NCBI RefSeq assembly: GCF_001267885.1
Contig: NZ_CP012382.1
Coordinates: forward strand, 5,009,001-5,073,000
Reading direction: 5' to 3'
DNA from: Streptomyces ambofaciens ATCC 23877
GTDB taxonomy: Bacteria; Actinomycetota; Actinomycetes; Streptomycetales; Streptomycetaceae
DNA length: 64,000 nucleotides
Positions 1 through 8,655 of the stretch are shown in pieces (position 1 is the first letter of the stretch; each line of letters starts with the position of its first letter). The position numbers were made by a program, and so were the translations under genes. The notes under the pieces were generated by a model. That model was not told where the DNA came from. It saw nothing but the letters and a program-made list of their open reading frames with translations, and searched no databases.

Positions 1-19
1 CGGGGGTGAGCGACGCCCG

Positions 20-655
20 CTACGCCGCCGTACGCACCGTCGGGCACCGGCCCGCCGCCGCGGCCGTCAGCCGGCCCATCGCCTCGTCCCGGTCGCAGGC
101 GTGGGCGCCCAGCGCCGTCTGCCGGGCGATGACCGACCGCTCCTGCCGCATCAGCCGCCAGCCGCGACGCAGCAGGAAGGGCACGGACTTGCGGCTCTCC
201 CTCAGGTCCCGCAGGAAGCGGCGGCGGAAGGTGGTCAGCGGCCCGCGGCTCAGGCAGAGGGCGTCGGCCAGGACGCCCAGCTCCCGGCAGCGCGAGACGA
301 GTTCGGCGGCGAAGATGCCCTCCGCGAGGAAGAGCGGGGCCCGCCCGATGTCGATCGCCGACTCACCGGTGCGGGCACTGAGCGAGAGGTCGTAGACGGG
401 CACGTGCGTACGGCCCGCGCGGCACAGTTCCGTGATGGCCGCGACGGCGGCGTCCGCGTCCCACGAGCCGGGGTGGTCCCAGTCGATGTCGGAACTCTGC
501 GGCACCAGTGGCAGCGTCGGGTCGGTGCCCTCCTTGTAGAAGTCGTCGAGGCGCAGCACCGGAAGGCCGGCGCGGGCGGCGAGGAGGGACTTGCCGGAGC
601 CGGAGGGGCCGCAGAGCAGCACGACTCGCGTCGGTATGGGCGGATGGGAGCTCAC
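20..655 (-). CDS. Uridine kinase-like P-loop ATPase
   Basis: This is a 211-residue P-loop protein of the uridine kinase/phosphoribulokinase type. A clear Walker A motif (GPSGSGKS, residues 16-23) follows a short N-terminus, then LRLDDFYKEG and a DWDHPGSWD segment typical of nucleoside kinases. The expected reaction is phosphate transfer to a small nucleoside-like substrate in the cytosol, but the true substrate cannot be read from the sequence. The reading frame stays open upstream to 952, but that stretch has no protein-like composition. I chose GTG 655, which sits just before the first beta strand; no strong ribosome binding site is seen. It is divergent from the secreted protein gene that begins at 815. 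Confidence 0.75.
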   Translation of the reverse strand: MSSHPPIPTRVVLLCGPSGSGKSLLAARAGLPVLRLDDFYKEGTDPTLPLVPQSSDIDWDHPGSWDADAAVAAITELCRAGRTHVPVYDLSLSARTGESAIDIGRAPLFLAEGIFAAELVSRCRELGVLADALCLSRGPLTTFRRRFLRDLRESRKSVPFLLRRGWRLMRQERSVIARQTALGAHACDRDEAMGRLTAAAAGRCPTVRTAA

Positions 656-814
656 GGGACACCAGTCTGAGGCATCGGTCACCCTCCGTACGACCCCGCG
701 GGTCGACTTTGCAGCGCGCGTCACACGTCGGCCACGGTCCGCGGTGACCTGATCACCCTCCGCACTGTTATCCCGGTAGTCCGTAGCAACCCACACCAAG
801 AGGTGGCAGCAGCG

Positions 815-1219
815 ATGGTCCGACACGCGTCCCCCCGCACCCCGCACGCCCAGCGCGCCCTGATCGCCCTCGCGACCGCCGGGGCGGCCCTGGCCGCGGG
901 TGCCGCGACGGCCTCCGCGGACGGCGGTGAGGCGGTCGGCGGCCTGGCGCACACCCGCCCGACCTCACTGGGGAACATCGACCCGCAGGCGGGCCTCCAG
1001 GCGGTGACCGGCACGGTCGGCTTCGTCACCGGCCCGGTCGCGGACCTCAAGCCCAACCCGCTGGCCGGCACCGGCGTCGACCCGCTGGACAACGGCGTCG
1101 GCACGAAGGTCGCCGACTTCCAGCCGCTCACCTCGACGGCGCTGACCGGTCCGGTCGCGCAGGCGCAGTCGCTGGGCGGTGTGCCGGTGGTGGGGGAGGT
1201 GACGCGGCTGCTGCGCTGA
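815..1219 (+). CDS. Small secreted protein of unknown function
   Basis: This 134-residue protein has a typical signal peptide (basic start, Ala-rich hydrophobic core at about residues 17-35, ATASA cleavage-like site). The mature part of about 95 residues is rich in Gly, Val, Pro and Thr and contains the phrases LAGTGVDPLDNGVGT and VPVVGEVTRLLR. No cysteine or catalytic motif is visible. An in-frame GTG lies at 803, but AAGAGG at 798-803 fits ATG 815 better. I do not recognise its function; similar small exported proteins are common in streptomycetes. A strong hairpin follows at 1246. Confidence 0.7.
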   Translation: MVRHASPRTPHAQRALIALATAGAALAAGAATASADGGEAVGGLAHTRPTSLGNIDPQAGLQAVTGTVGFVTGPVADLKPNPLAGTGVDPLDNGVGTKVADFQPLTSTALTGPVAQAQSLGGVPVVGEVTRLLR

Positions 1220-1245
1220 CGGCCGCCCCTCACCCGGCGAGCGAA

Positions 1246-1283
1246 GAGCCGCGCCTTCCCCGGACGGAGGGAAGACGCGGCTC
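1246..1283. terminator. Bidirectional hairpin terminator
   Basis: Arms GAGCCGCG (1246-1253) and CGCGGCTC (1276-1283) pair perfectly. After one mismatch they continue with CTTCCC/GGGAAG around an 8-nt loop. The hairpin lies between two convergent genes ending at 1219 and 1324. No T-run is present, which is usual in this type of genome. Confidence 0.75.
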
Positions 1284-1323
1284 GCTGGTGGGTGCGCCGT
1301 GGTGCGGCGCGGCCTCCGGTGCC

Positions 1324-2238
1324 TCAGTACGACGAGCCGGACGCGCCGAGCGCGCCCGTCGGGTGCCAGACCGTCTTGGTCTCCAGGAACGCCGTCATGC
1401 GGTCGGTGCCCGGCGTCGCGGACCAGCCGGCTCCGTCCACAGGCTGTGGACGGAGTACGCGCTTCAGGTTGTCCGCCGCCGCGATCTCCAGTTCCTTCGC
1501 CAGCGTCTCGTCGGCGCCCGCGAGGTCGATCGCGTTGACGTCCTGGTGCGAGGCGAGGGGGGCCGCGATCTCCGCCGTACGGCCGGACAGGACGTTGACC
1601 ACGCCGCCGGGGAGGTCGGAGGTGGCCAGCACCTCGCCCAGGGAGAGGGCGGGCAGCGGGGCCTTCTCCGACGCCACGACGACCGCGGTGTTGCCCGTCG
1701 CGATCACCGGGGCGACGACCGAGACCAGGCCCAGGAAGGACGACTCCTGCGGGGCGAGGACGGCGACGACGCCCGTCGGTTCCGGGGAGGACAGGTTGAA
1801 GAAGGGGCCCGCGACCGGGTTGCCGCCGCCGACCACCTGGGCGATCTTGTCGGTCCAGCCCGCGTACCAGACCCAGCGGTCGATCGCCGCGTCGACCTGG
1901 GCGGCGGCCTTGGACTTCGACAGGCCCTCGGCGTCGGCCACCTCCGCCACGTACTGGTCGCGGCGGCCCTCCAGCATCTCGGCGACGCGGTAGAGGATCT
2001 GGCCGCGGTTGTAGGCCGTCGCGCCGGACCAGCCGCCGAACGCCTTGCGCGCGGCGACCACCGCGTCGCGGGCGTCCTTGCGGGAGGAGAGCGGGGCGTT
2101 CGCCAGCCACTTGCCCTTCGCGTCTGTCACCTCGTACACCCGGCCGCTCTCGGAACGCGGGAACTTGCCGCCCACGTACAGCTTGTAGGTCTTGAAGACC
2201 GAGAGTCGCGGTTCGGTCTTTTCGGTCTTCTCAGACAT
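1324..2238 (-). CDS. Short aldehyde dehydrogenase-like protein without catalytic cysteine
   Basis: This 304-residue protein matches the NAD-binding half of the aldehyde dehydrogenase superfamily: KLYVGGKFPRSESGRVYEV near the start, WVWYAGWTDKI, and a weakened PTGVVAVLAPQESSFLG in place of the family's PWNFP stretch. It is far shorter than the usual 480-500 residues and has no cysteine at all, so the catalytic thiol is absent. The protein ends soon after the cofactor domain. It overlaps the full-length dehydrogenase upstream by 8 nt (start 2238, previous stop 2231), so the two are translationally coupled. It may be a structural partner of that enzyme rather than an active dehydrogenase; this is inference. 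Confidence 0.85.
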   Translation of the reverse strand: MSEKTEKTEPRLSVFKTYKLYVGGKFPRSESGRVYEVTDAKGKWLANAPLSSRKDARDAVVAARKAFGGWSGATAYNRGQILYRVAEMLEGRRDQYVAEVADAEGLSKSKAAAQVDAAIDRWVWYAGWTDKIAQVVGGGNPVAGPFFNLSSPEPTGVVAVLAPQESSFLGLVSVVAPVIATGNTAVVVASEKAPLPALSLGEVLATSDLPGGVVNVLSGRTAEIAAPLASHQDVNAIDLAGADETLAKELEIAAADNLKRVLRPQPVDGAGWSATPGTDRMTAFLETKTVWHPTGALGASGSSY

Positions 2239-3673
2239 CGAGGTACGCCTCCAGGCCGTGGCGGCCGCCCTCGCGGCCGAAGCCCGACTCCTTGTAGCCG
2301 CCGAACGGCGAGGTCGGATCGAACTTGTTGAACGTGTTGGACCAGATCACGCCCGCGCGGAGCTTGTTGGCGACCGCCAGGATGCGCGAGCCCTTCTCCG
2401 TCCAGATGCCCGCGGACAGGCCGTACGGGGTGTTGTTGGCCTTGGCGACGGCCTCGTCGGGCGTGCGGAAGGTGAGGACGGACAGGACGGGACCGAAGAT
2501 CTCGTCCCGGGCCACCGTGTGCGCCTGGGTGACGTTCGTGAACAGCGTCGGCGCGAACCAGTAGCCGGAGCTCGGCAGTTCGCAGGCCGGGGACCAGCGC
2601 TCGGCGCCCTCCGCCTCGCCCTGGTCGGCCAGCGCGGTGATCCGGGCCAGCTGCTCGGCCGAGTTGATCGCGCCGATGTCGGTGTTCTTGTCCAGCGGGT
2701 CGCCCAGGCGCAGGGTGGTCAGCCGGCGCTTGAGGGAGTCCAGCAGCTCGTCGTGGATCGACTCCTGGACCAGCAGGCGCGAGCCCGCGCAGCAGACCTG
2801 GCCCTGGTTGAAGAAGATGCCGCTGACGATGCCCTCGACGGCCTGGTCGATCGGGGCGTCGTCGAAGACGATGTTGGCGCCCTTGCCGCCCAGCTCCAGG
2901 GTGAGCTTCTTGCGGGTGCCCGCGACCGTGCGCGCGATCTGCTTGCCGACGGCCGTCGAGCCGGTGAAGGCGACCTTGTTCACGTCGGGGTGGGCGATCA
3001 GCGCGGCACCGGTGCGGCCGTCGCCGGTGAGGATGTTGACGACACCCCTGGGCAGGCCGGCCTGACGGCAGATGTCCGCGAAGAACAGGGCGGACAGCGG
3101 GGTCGTCTCGGCGGGCTTCAGCACCACCGTGTTGCCGGTCGCGAGCGCCGGGGCGATCTTCCACGCCAGCATCAGGAGCGGGAAGTTCCACGGGATGACC
3201 TGGCCCGCGACGCCCAGGGGGCGCGGGTTCGCGCCGTAGCCGGCGTGGTCGAGCTTGTCGGCCCAGCCCGCGTAGTAGAAGAAGTGCGCGGCGACCAGGG
3301 GGAGGTCCGCGTCGCGGGTCTCCTTGATCGGCTTGCCGTTGTCGAGGGTCTCCAGGACGGCGAGCTCGCGGCTGCGCTCCTGGATGATGCGGGCGATGCG
3401 GAAGAGGTACTTCGCGCGCTCGGAGCCGGGGAGTGCCGACCACTTCTCGAAGGCCTTGCGGGCGGCCCTGACGGCGCGGTCGACGTCCGCCTCGCCGGCC
3501 TCGGCGACCTCGGAGAGGACCTCCTCGGTGGACGGCGAGAGCGTCTTGAAGACCTTGCCCTCGGCGGCCTCCGTGAACTCGCCGTCGATGAACAGGCCGT
3601 AGGAGGCGGCGATGTCGACGACCGAACGGGACTCGGGCGCCGGTGCGTACTCGAATGCGGATGCGGGTGCCAT
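2231..3673 (-). CDS. NAD(P)-dependent aldehyde dehydrogenase
   Basis: This full-length 480-residue aldehyde dehydrogenase oxidises an aldehyde to a carboxylate with NAD(P). Visible family motifs in order are VIPWNFPLLMLAWK (cofactor cradle), GSTAVGKQI (nucleotide binding), LELGGKGANIVF with the general-base Glu, NQGQVCCAG with the catalytic Cys, and EIFGPVLSV. It starts 5 nt after deoC ends and overlaps the short homologue downstream. Since DeoC releases acetaldehyde and glyceraldehyde 3-phosphate, oxidation of acetaldehyde to acetate is the most economical role in this operon. That substrate is inferred from context only. Confidence 0.92.
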   Translation of the reverse strand: MAPASAFEYAPAPESRSVVDIAASYGLFIDGEFTEAAEGKVFKTLSPSTEEVLSEVAEAGEADVDRAVRAARKAFEKWSALPGSERAKYLFRIARIIQERSRELAVLETLDNGKPIKETRDADLPLVAAHFFYYAGWADKLDHAGYGANPRPLGVAGQVIPWNFPLLMLAWKIAPALATGNTVVLKPAETTPLSALFFADICRQAGLPRGVVNILTGDGRTGAALIAHPDVNKVAFTGSTAVGKQIARTVAGTRKKLTLELGGKGANIVFDDAPIDQAVEGIVSGIFFNQGQVCCAGSRLLVQESIHDELLDSLKRRLTTLRLGDPLDKNTDIGAINSAEQLARITALADQGEAEGAERWSPACELPSSGYWFAPTLFTNVTQAHTVARDEIFGPVLSVLTFRTPDEAVAKANNTPYGLSAGIWTEKGSRILAVANKLRAGVIWSNTFNKFDPTSPFGGYKESGFGREGGRHGLEAYLDV

Positions 3674-3678
3674 GGTGA

Positions 3679-4644
3679 TCAGTCCACCGTCACGTAGTCA
3701 GGGCCGGAGTAGCGGCCGGTGGCCAGCTTCTGACGCTGCATCAGCAGGTCGTTCAGGAGCGAGGAGGCGCCGAAGCGGAACCAGTGGTTGTCCAGCCAGT
3801 CCCCGCCCGCGGTCTCGTTGACCAGCACCAGGAACTTGATCGCGTCCTTGGCCGTGCGGATGCCGCCGGCCGGCTTCACGCCGACCTGGACGCCGGTCTG
3901 CGCGCGGAAGTCGCGCACCGCCTCCAGCATGAGGAGGGTGTTGGCCGGGGTCGCGTTGACCGCGACCTTGCCGGTGGACGTCTTGATGAAGTCGGCGCCC
4001 GCCAGCATGCCGAGCCAGCTCGCACGGCGGATGTTGTCGTACGTCGACAGCTCGCCGGTCTCGAAGATGACCTTCAGGCGGGCGGACGTGCCGCAGGCTT
4101 CCCGTACGGCGGTGATCTCGTCGTACACCTTCATGTAGTGCCCCGCGAGGAACGCCCCGCGGTCGATGACCATGTCGACCTCGTCCGCGCCCGCCGCCAC
4201 GGCCTCGCGCACGTCGGCCAGCTTGACCGCGAGCGAGGCGCGGCCCGCCGGGAACGCGGTGGCGACCGAGGCGACCTTGACGCCCGAACCGGCGACGGCC
4301 TCCTTGGCGGCGGGCACCATGTCGGGATAGACGCAGACGGCCGCCGTCGACGGGGCCGTGCGGTCGGTCGGGTCGGGACGGACCGCCTTCGCGCCGAGCG
4401 CCCGGACCTTGCCCGGGGTGTCCGCGCCTTCCAGCGTCGTCAGGTCGACCATCGAGATGGCGAGGTCGAGGGCGTACGCCTTCGCGGTGGTCTTGATCGA
4501 ACGGGTGCCGAGCGAGGCGGCGCGCGCCTCCAGGCCGACCGTGTCGACGCCGGGCAGCCCGTGGAGGAAGCGGCGCAGCGTGCTGTCGGACGCGGTGACG
4601 TCGGCGAGTCCGTGTGCGGGTGCAGCGGATGCAGTGGTGGGCAT
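3679..4644 (-). CDS. deoC: Deoxyribose-phosphate aldolase
   Basis: DeoC cleaves 2-deoxy-D-ribose 5-phosphate to acetaldehyde and glyceraldehyde 3-phosphate in deoxyribonucleoside breakdown. The 321-residue protein shows the class I aldolase features DFIKTSTGK (Schiff-base Lys), EVDMVIDRGAFLAG, VKVIFETGEL and VGVKPAGGIRT of the TIM barrel. It is first in a tight deoC-aldehyde dehydrogenase-short homologue operon. ATG 4644 is listed. GTG 4650, two codons upstream and in frame, lies 6 nt after a TATGCT -10-like hexamer, so a leaderless start there is possible. A perfect palindrome overlaps this promoter, and the same one precedes the phosphorylase gene at 9.9 kb. Confidence 0.95.
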   Translation of the reverse strand: MPTTASAAPAHGLADVTASDSTLRRFLHGLPGVDTVGLEARAASLGTRSIKTTAKAYALDLAISMVDLTTLEGADTPGKVRALGAKAVRPDPTDRTAPSTAAVCVYPDMVPAAKEAVAGSGVKVASVATAFPAGRASLAVKLADVREAVAAGADEVDMVIDRGAFLAGHYMKVYDEITAVREACGTSARLKVIFETGELSTYDNIRRASWLGMLAGADFIKTSTGKVAVNATPANTLLMLEAVRDFRAQTGVQVGVKPAGGIRTAKDAIKFLVLVNETAGGDWLDNHWFRFGASSLLNDLLMQRQKLATGRYSGPDYVTVD

Positions 4645-4656
4645 GGTCACCAGCCG

Positions 4657-4675
4657 AGCATATCTACGCGCGTAG
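4657..4675 (-). promoter_or_regulatory. deoC promoter with CTACGCGCGTAG palindrome
   Basis: On the minus strand the perfect 12-bp palindrome CTACGCGCGTAG (4664-4675) sits directly upstream of a TATGCT -10-like hexamer (4657-4662) and 20 nt before deoC. An identical 12-mer lies at 9925-9936 upstream of the purine nucleoside phosphorylase. Its position inside the promoter suggests a repressor site. The cognate regulator is unknown; the DeoR-family gene at 12.2 kb is a nearby candidate. Confidence 0.6.
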
Positions 4676-4757
4676 CGGCTGTACAGTCCCGTGCGCCCGT
4701 TCCACGCGGCGGCACCGCCCATGAGCGCCGCCCGGGCCGTCGGGCACAATCGGCACC

Positions 4758-5453
4758 ATGACGACCCCGGAGCCCCAGTCACCACCGCCGCAGCCGCCGG
4801 TACCCGTGTCCAAGGACCGGATCTACCGCTCGCCCGCGGGCCTCGCCGGCGGCGTCCTGCTGCTCGCCCTCGCCCTGTGGCTCGGTATCGACGCCGTGGT
4901 CGCGGGCGAGGGGCGCACCCCCTGGACGGCGCTCGCGGCGCTGCTCTTCCTCGTGCCGCTCATCGCCGCCTACACCGTGCGGCCCGCGGTCTTCGCCAAC
5001 GACGACCGGCTGCGCGTGCGCAACCCGTTCCGCGTGATCGTGCTGCCCTGGGGGCAGGTCGCGTCCTTCCGGTCGGGGTACTCCAACGAGGTCTTCACCG
5101 AGGCCGGCGACAAGTACCAGCTGTGGTCCATCCCCGTCTCCCTGCGCGGCCGCAAGAAGGCCGCACGGCAGGAGGCGCGGCGGGCCTCCGGGGGCGGCCG
5201 CGGGCGCGGTGGCCTGCTCGGGGGCCTCGGCGGGGGCGGGGCGCGGACCGACGTCGCCGGTGCCGGGGCCGTGGTGGACGGGCCGGTGCGGGCGGAGACC
5301 GACAAGGTCATGGACGAACTGAAGGAGCTGGCGGAGGCGCGGAAGCCGGCCAACACCTCGCAGGGCGAGGTGACGGTGCGGTGGGCCTACGAGGTCCTCG
5401 CGCCGGTGGCCGCGGGGGCGGTGCTGCTCGCGGTGCTGCTGGGGACGGGCTGA
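4758..5453 (+). CDS. PH-domain membrane protein
   Basis: This 231-residue membrane protein has a proline-rich N-terminus, two transmembrane helices (about residues 27-48 and 56-75), then a bacterial PH-like stretch (PAVFANDDRLRVRNPFRVIVLPWGQVASFRSGYSNEVF). A basic Gly/Arg linker follows, then a third hydrophobic segment near the C-terminus (about 210-229). Such proteins are common and mostly uncharacterised in actinobacteria. A CACAAT hexamer ends 7 nt before the ATG and no ribosome binding site is visible, so the mRNA may be leaderless. It is convergent with the membrane glycosyltransferase-like gene. Confidence 0.8.
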   Translation: MTTPEPQSPPPQPPVPVSKDRIYRSPAGLAGGVLLLALALWLGIDAVVAGEGRTPWTALAALLFLVPLIAAYTVRPAVFANDDRLRVRNPFRVIVLPWGQVASFRSGYSNEVFTEAGDKYQLWSIPVSLRGRKKAARQEARRASGGGRGRGGLLGGLGGGGARTDVAGAGAVVDGPVRAETDKVMDELKELAEARKPANTSQGEVTVRWAYEVLAPVAAGAVLLAVLLGTG

Positions 5454-5506
5454 CCGGACGCGGGCCGGGTTGGCTCCGACGGTGCGGACGCGGGCGTCAT
5501 GAGGCG

Positions 5507-6748
5507 TCACGGGGCCGCTGACCAGGCCACCAGCATGTACCCGCCGCAGTACGCCGAGCCCAGCACCGCCGTCGACAGGGCCAGCGCGCGGTGGCGCCGT
5601 GAGGCGCGGGACAGGTGCACGGCCAGCGGCAGCAGCAGCGGGAAGGCCGGGAGCAGGAAGCGCGCCCGCGGGAAGTACACGCCTCCGCTGCCCAGGACGA
5701 TCGCCAGCATGACCCCCGTGAAGACCAGCAGCGCGGCGGGCTGGCGGTCCCACGCGGACAGGCCGAACAGCACCACCGAACCGAGCAGCGTGAGCGTCAC
5801 CATCACCAGGAACAGATGCGGGGTCGGGTCGCGCCACAGCAGCCACCGGATCTGGTGCAGCGTCCGCAGACCGCCGTCCAGCTCGTTGTACCAGAGCCGC
5901 TGTACGGCGAAGTAGCCGTCCCAGCGGTCCAGGCGCAGGCCCACCCAGGCGAGGTACGCGCACCAGCCGAGCGGCGCCAGGGCCGCCGCCGCCAGGACGC
6001 GGGGGAGGAGCGCGCGGTGACGGGCGAGGTGCAGCAGCGCCGTCACCGTGACCGCCGCCGCCACCGCGATGCCGGTCGGACGGGTCAGCCCCGCCAAGGA
6101 GGCGCAGCCGGCCGCCCACAGCCAGCGTCCCGTCAGCACCGCGTACAGCGACCAGGCCGCGCAGGCCGTGAACAGGGACTCCGTGTACCCCATCCACTGC
6201 ACCGCGCCCACCGGGAAAGCCGCCCACAACGTGGTGAGCAGCACGCCGACGCGGCGGCCGTGCAGCCGGTCGCCCACCGCGAAGACACCCCACGCGGCGA
6301 CGAGCGAGGCGGCGACCGCGAGGCCGAGGCCCGTGGAGGCGCGGCTGCCGGGGGTGAGGACCGCGACAGCCTTGACCAGGACCGGGTAGAGCGGGAAGAA
6401 CGCCAGGTTGTTGGCGTTGGGAGTGGTGCCGAGCTCGCGCGCGTAGCCGTGCTCGGCGATGCCGAGGTACCAGTCGGAGTCCCACTGGGCGGCCAGGTTC
6501 ACCCAGAGATCCTGGTGGCGGCGGGGCGCCCAGACGGCGAGCACCAGCAGGCCCGTGAGGCGCACGGCCAGGTAGGCGCCGAGGGCGGGGGCGGCGTGGT
6601 GTGCGGCGCGCAGGAGGCGCCGGGCGTGGGCGCGGGCGCGGTCGCGGGCGTCGCCCGGCGGGGACGGCGCGGTGGTGGTGGCCGGCCGGGGGCGCCGGGT
6701 GCCGGGGATGTGTCCGCTGGAGGTGGTCTTGGGCGCGGTCGAGGACAC
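5507..6748 (-). CDS. Polytopic mannosyltransferase-like membrane protein (PigV type)
   Basis: This 413-residue membrane protein has about nine or ten hydrophobic segments. The phrases WVNLAAQWDSDWYLGIAEHGY and FFPLYPVLVKAV are typical of GT-C fold, PigV-like glycosyltransferases of actinobacteria, in which the first extracytoplasmic loop carries acidic residues. Transfer of mannose from a polyprenyl-phosphate donor outside the membrane is the family expectation, not shown here. The frame is open upstream to 6880. GTG 6748 was chosen because GGGAG lies about 9 nt before it and the preceding residues are low complexity. Two strong hairpins upstream separate it from the mutase gene. Confidence 0.78.
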   Translation of the reverse strand: MSSTAPKTTSSGHIPGTRRPRPATTTAPSPPGDARDRARAHARRLLRAAHHAAPALGAYLAVRLTGLLVLAVWAPRRHQDLWVNLAAQWDSDWYLGIAEHGYARELGTTPNANNLAFFPLYPVLVKAVAVLTPGSRASTGLGLAVAASLVAAWGVFAVGDRLHGRRVGVLLTTLWAAFPVGAVQWMGYTESLFTACAAWSLYAVLTGRWLWAAGCASLAGLTRPTGIAVAAAVTVTALLHLARHRALLPRVLAAAALAPLGWCAYLAWVGLRLDRWDGYFAVQRLWYNELDGGLRTLHQIRWLLWRDPTPHLFLVMVTLTLLGSVVLFGLSAWDRQPAALLVFTGVMLAIVLGSGGVYFPRARFLLPAFPLLLPLAVHLSRASRRHRALALSTAVLGSAYCGGYMLVAWSAAP

Positions 6749-6857
6749 GGCGGCGGCTCCCTGGTGGCTCGCGGTGGTGCGTTTCCGGTCCACCGTTGCC
6801 CGGAGGGAGGCCGGGTATCGGGAGGGTGGGTCGACAGGATGCGGGAAATCACCCGAT

Positions 6858-6929
6858 GGGGTGCCCCCGGGCGGGGGCACCCCCTCCTCGGTCCCGGGGC
6901 GGACGCCTCCCGGGGGTGTCCGCCCCGGG
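6858..6929. terminator. Two consecutive strong hairpins
   Basis: The first hairpin has 11-bp perfect arms (GGGGTGCCCCC 6858-6868, GGGGGCACCCC 6873-6883) with a 4-nt loop. The second has 12-bp perfect arms (CCCGGGGCGGAC 6893-6904, GTCCGCCCCGGG 6918-6929). They lie downstream of the phosphomutase (ends 6974 on the minus strand) and before the next minus-strand gene, so they probably end the mutase transcript. Confidence 0.75.
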
Positions 6930-6973
6930 GCGGTCCGGTGACGGCCGGGTCCGCCTTCCGATGGCGACCCGCA

Positions 6974-8605
6974 TCAGATGCCCGCCGCGGCCGAGAGGTC
7001 CCGCTTGAGGGCGGTCAGCAGTTCGTCCGCCTTCGCCCGCGCCTCGGGGAGGCCGGAGGGCCCCGCGACCGGGACGACGACCTCCAGGTAGCACTTCAGC
7101 TTGGGCTCCGTACCGCTCGGGCGGACGATCACCCGGGCGCCGTCCAGGGTGTAACGCAGGCCGTCCGTGGGCGGAAGCGTGTCCGTGCCGCGGGTGAGGT
7201 CCTCCGCGTCGGTGACGGGCAGGCCCGCGAGACGGGTCGGGGGCTGCTCGCGCAGGCGGTGCATCGCGGCCGCGATGACGGAGAGGTCCTCCACGCGGAC
7301 CGAGAGCTGGTCGGTGGCGTGCAGACCGTGCTCGACGGCCAGGTCGTCGAGGAGGTCCAGGAGCGTGCGGCCCTCCTCCTTGAGGGCCGAGGCCAGCTCC
7401 GTGATCAGGAGGGCCGCGGTGATGCCGTCCTTGTCGCGGACGCCCTCCGGGTCGACGCAGTAGCCGAGGGCCTCCTCGTAGCCGTAGCGCAGGCCCTCGA
7501 CGCGGGCGATCCACTTGAAGCCGGTGAGGGTCTCCTCGTACGGGAGCCCCGCCTTCCCGGCGATGCGGCCGAGGAGGGAGGAGGAGACGATCGACTCGGC
7601 GAACGTGCCCCGCGCTCCGCGGGTGACCAGGTGCGCGGCGAGGAGCGCGCCGACCTCGTCGCCGCGGAGCATGCGCCAGTCGCCGCCGGCGGGGACGGCC
7701 ACCGCGCAGCGGTCGGCGTCCGGGTCGTTGGCGATGACCAGGTCGGGCTCGGTCCCGCGGGCCTTCGCGAAGGCCAGGTCCATGGCGCCGGGCTCTTCCG
7801 GGTTGGGGAAGGCGACGGTGGGGAAGTCCGGGTCGGGCTCCGCCTGCTCCGTGACCAGGACGGGCTCCGGGAAGCCGGCCCGTGCGAAGGCGGCCAGGAG
7901 GGTGTCCCTGCCGACGCCGTGCATCGCGGTGTACACGGTGCGGGCGGTACGGGGGGAGTCCGCGGAGAGGACGGCGTCCGTGCGGGCGAGGTAGGCGTCC
8001 AGGACGGAGTCGTCCAGGGTCTGCCAGCCGGTGGTGGGGCGGGGCACGTCGTCCAGTGAGCGGACGGCGGCGATCTCCGCGGCGATCCCGGCGTCGGCGG
8101 GGGGCACGATCTGGGAACCGTCGCCCAGGTACACCTTGTAGCCGTTGTCGCGGGGCGGGTTGTGGCTGGCGGTGACCTCCACGCCCGCCACGGCGCCGAG
8201 GTGCCGGATGGCGAAGGCGAGGACGGGGGTGGGCAGGGGGCGGGGGAGGACGGCCGCGCGGAGGCCGGCGCCGGTCATCACCGCGGCGGTGTCGCGGGCG
8301 AAGTCCTCGGACTTGTGGCGGGCGTCGTAGCCGATGACGACGAGACCGTCGGGGTGGCCCTGGGCCTTCAGGTACGCGGCGAGGCCGGCGGCGGCGCGGA
8401 TGACGACCGAGCGGTTCATGCGCAGGGGGCCGGCGCCGAGTTCGCCGCGGAGGCCCGCGGTGCCGAACTGGAGGGTGCCGGAGAAGCGCGCGGTGAGTTC
8501 GGCGTGGTCCTCGGCGTCGATGAGCGCGGCGAGTTCCGCGCGGGTGTCCGCGTCGGGGTCCTCGGCCAGCCATGCCTTGGCGCGTGCGAGGAGGTCGTCG
8601 TGCAC
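6974..8605 (-). CDS. Alpha-D-phosphohexomutase family enzyme (possible phosphopentomutase)
   Basis: This 543-residue phosphosugar mutase has all four family signatures: TASHNP with the phosphorylated Ser at residue 147, the metal loop DPDADRC, a sugar-binding GDEVG, and the phosphate-binding RPSGTEPKLK. The length and GTAGLRGELG near the N-terminus fit the PGM2/PmmB-like branch rather than the shorter PMM/PGM enzymes. Members of that branch can interconvert deoxyribose 1-phosphate and 5-phosphate. With a nucleoside phosphorylase upstream and deoC nearby, phosphopentomutase activity is an attractive inference; phosphogluco- or phosphomannomutase remains possible. GTG 8605 has GAGAGG about 9 nt upstream. 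Open frame further upstream is repetitive noncoding DNA. Confidence 0.88.
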   Translation of the reverse strand: MHDDLLARAKAWLAEDPDADTRAELAALIDAEDHAELTARFSGTLQFGTAGLRGELGAGPLRMNRSVVIRAAAGLAAYLKAQGHPDGLVVIGYDARHKSEDFARDTAAVMTGAGLRAAVLPRPLPTPVLAFAIRHLGAVAGVEVTASHNPPRDNGYKVYLGDGSQIVPPADAGIAAEIAAVRSLDDVPRPTTGWQTLDDSVLDAYLARTDAVLSADSPRTARTVYTAMHGVGRDTLLAAFARAGFPEPVLVTEQAEPDPDFPTVAFPNPEEPGAMDLAFAKARGTEPDLVIANDPDADRCAVAVPAGGDWRMLRGDEVGALLAAHLVTRGARGTFAESIVSSSLLGRIAGKAGLPYEETLTGFKWIARVEGLRYGYEEALGYCVDPEGVRDKDGITAALLITELASALKEEGRTLLDLLDDLAVEHGLHATDQLSVRVEDLSVIAAAMHRLREQPPTRLAGLPVTDAEDLTRGTDTLPPTDGLRYTLDGARVIVRPSGTEPKLKCYLEVVVPVAGPSGLPEARAKADELLTALKRDLSAAAGI

Positions 8606-8655
8606 GTCGGTCAGCCTCTCGTGTCTGCGGGGGCCTGCGGCGCCTTTGCGGGGTG

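Noticed and set aside
20..952. Longer version of the uridine kinase-like protein starting at 952
   Set aside because: The extra 99 residues are antisense to the secreted protein gene and to its promoter and lack protein-like character. GTG 655 gives a normal P-loop kinase start.
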